The translations under genes were made by a program, and so were the position numbers. Of a stretch of 7,285 nucleotides of DNA, positions 7,014-7,285 are shown piece by piece. This stretch comes from Candidatus Poribacteria bacterium WGA-3G (GTDB lineage: Bacteria > Poribacteria > WGA-4E > WGA-3G). The stretch's first letter is position 1. Each line of letters opens with the position of its first letter. The stretch is taken from NCBI GenBank assembly GCA_000406005.1, contig ASZN01000134.1, positions 1 through 7,285 on the forward strand, given 5' to 3'. Below the pieces are notes generated by a model. The model was given only the letters and a program-made list of their open reading frames with translations. It was not told where the DNA came from and ran no database searches.

Positions 7014-7181
7014 ATGCTGCATCGCGCCTCGCCTACCCACGCTACGTCTCCCCCTCACCGAAAAATCCGTTGGCGGATTGTTTGGCTTGGACTCGCGCTG
7101 ATCCCCTTCAACTATTTCCTTGACAAAAGTTGGCAAATTCTCGTAGAATATACAGGACTCCTACTGATGAAAAGACTATAA
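7014..7181 (+). CDS. Putative small membrane protein, 55 residues
   Basis: A short plus-strand frame runs from ATG to TAA. GGAG at 7003-7006 sits 7 bases before the ATG, and a TTGAGT/TATAAT promoter lies about 50 bases upstream. Residues 1-17 are polar and rich in His, Pro and Arg. Residues 18-36 are basic then hydrophobic (RKIRWR then WLGLALIPFNYF), suggesting a single membrane segment, and the tail ends LLLMKRL. I do not recognise the family with confidence. The WLGLALIPFNYF stretch loosely recalls the first helix of large multi-pass membrane proteins (DUF6785-like, from memory), so this could also be the remnant 5' end of a truncated gene. A promoter-like sequence overlaps codons 36-45, which could mean that the frame is fortuitous. 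It is divergent from the TPR/WD40 operon. Confidence 0.4.
   Translation: MLHRASPTHATSPPHRKIRWRIVWLGLALIPFNYFLDKSWQILVEYTGLLLMKRL
7120..7149 (+). promoter_or_regulatory. Sigma70-like promoter reading out of the window
   Basis: A perfect TTGACA (7120-7125), an 18-base spacer and TAGAAT (7144-7149) form a promoter-like sequence on the plus strand. It overlaps the 3' half of the small ORF and would read toward the repeat array and whatever lies to the right of 7285. Confidence 0.5.
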
Positions 7182-7211
7182 TGTATATGTACTAAAGTTT
7201 GGACAATTTTT

Positions 7212-7285
7212 TGTAGCATAGGCTGTTAGCCTGTGTATCTTCTGTAGCATAGGAGACCGTTAGCCTGTGTATCTTCTGTAGCATA
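7212..7285. repeat. Tandem intergenic repeat, two full units and the start of a third
   Basis: Units start with TGTAGCATAGG at 7212 and 7243, and TGTAGCATA recurs at 7277-7285, cut by the window end. Unit lengths are 31 and 34 bases; both share GTTAGCCTGTGTATCTTC. In unit 1, CATAGGCT and AGCCTGTG (7217-7235) can pair with a GTT loop and one G-T wobble. Unit 2 has a changed centre (GGAGACC) but keeps CATAGG/CCTGTG pairing. There are no unique spacers, so it is not a CRISPR array. Confidence 0.8.

Noticed and set aside
6894..7136. Minus-strand frame of 80 codons upstream of the first TPR gene
   Set aside because: It starts at TTG without a ribosome binding site, has a low-complexity Arg/Gly/Ser sequence, and runs across both divergent promoters; the opposite-strand 55-codon frame has better signals.
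7177..7182. Second TATAAT at the end of the small ORF as a promoter -10 box
   Set aside because: No acceptable -35 box 16-19 bases upstream.
7212..7285. CRISPR array
   Set aside because: Units are nearly identical throughout with no unique spacers, and no cas genes are present.

Overview
The window most likely comes from an uncultured, repeat-protein-rich bacterium such as a Candidatus Poribacteria-type lineage. The grounds are large WD40 and TPR proteins, a WD40/trypsin-like protease fusion, and an intergenic tandem repeat built on TGTAGCATAGG...AGCCTGTG, a kind I associate from memory with such genomes. This placement is inference; there is no rRNA or other phylogenetic marker gene.

Nearly all coding capacity is one minus-strand gene set, transcribed right to left. 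First is a 735-residue TPR protein (4644-6851) with one transmembrane helix and an extracytoplasmic beta-rich tail. It overlaps by one base (TAATG) a 604-residue TPR protein with an N-terminal hydrophobic segment (2830-4644). After an 84-base gap comes an exported 841-residue protein (220-2745) with 13 WD40 repeats and a C-terminal HtrA-like serine protease domain with an intact His-Asp-Ser triad. The close packing suggests an operon driven by a sigma70-like promoter at 6896-6925. The predicted topologies place TPR scaffolding on both sides of the inner membrane and a protease/propeller protein outside the cytoplasm, so the three may form an envelope-associated assembly. Substrate and physiological role cannot be read from sequence.

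The right flank (6852-7285) is not empty. A second, plus-strand promoter (6934-6962) lies back to back with the operon promoter. It precedes a small ORF of 55 codons (7014-7181) with a well-spaced GGAG ribosome binding site and a hydrophobic segment. A third promoter-like sequence (7120-7149) lies inside that ORF, and a tandem hairpin-forming repeat array (7212-7285) runs off the window edge.

The left flank (1-219) has no gene I can support. It holds a plus-strand terminator-like hairpin (127-155), a second hairpin just before it, and an outer pair of complementary arms that embeds the terminator in a larger interrupted inverted repeat. No tRNA, rRNA, CRISPR array, transposase or phage gene was seen.
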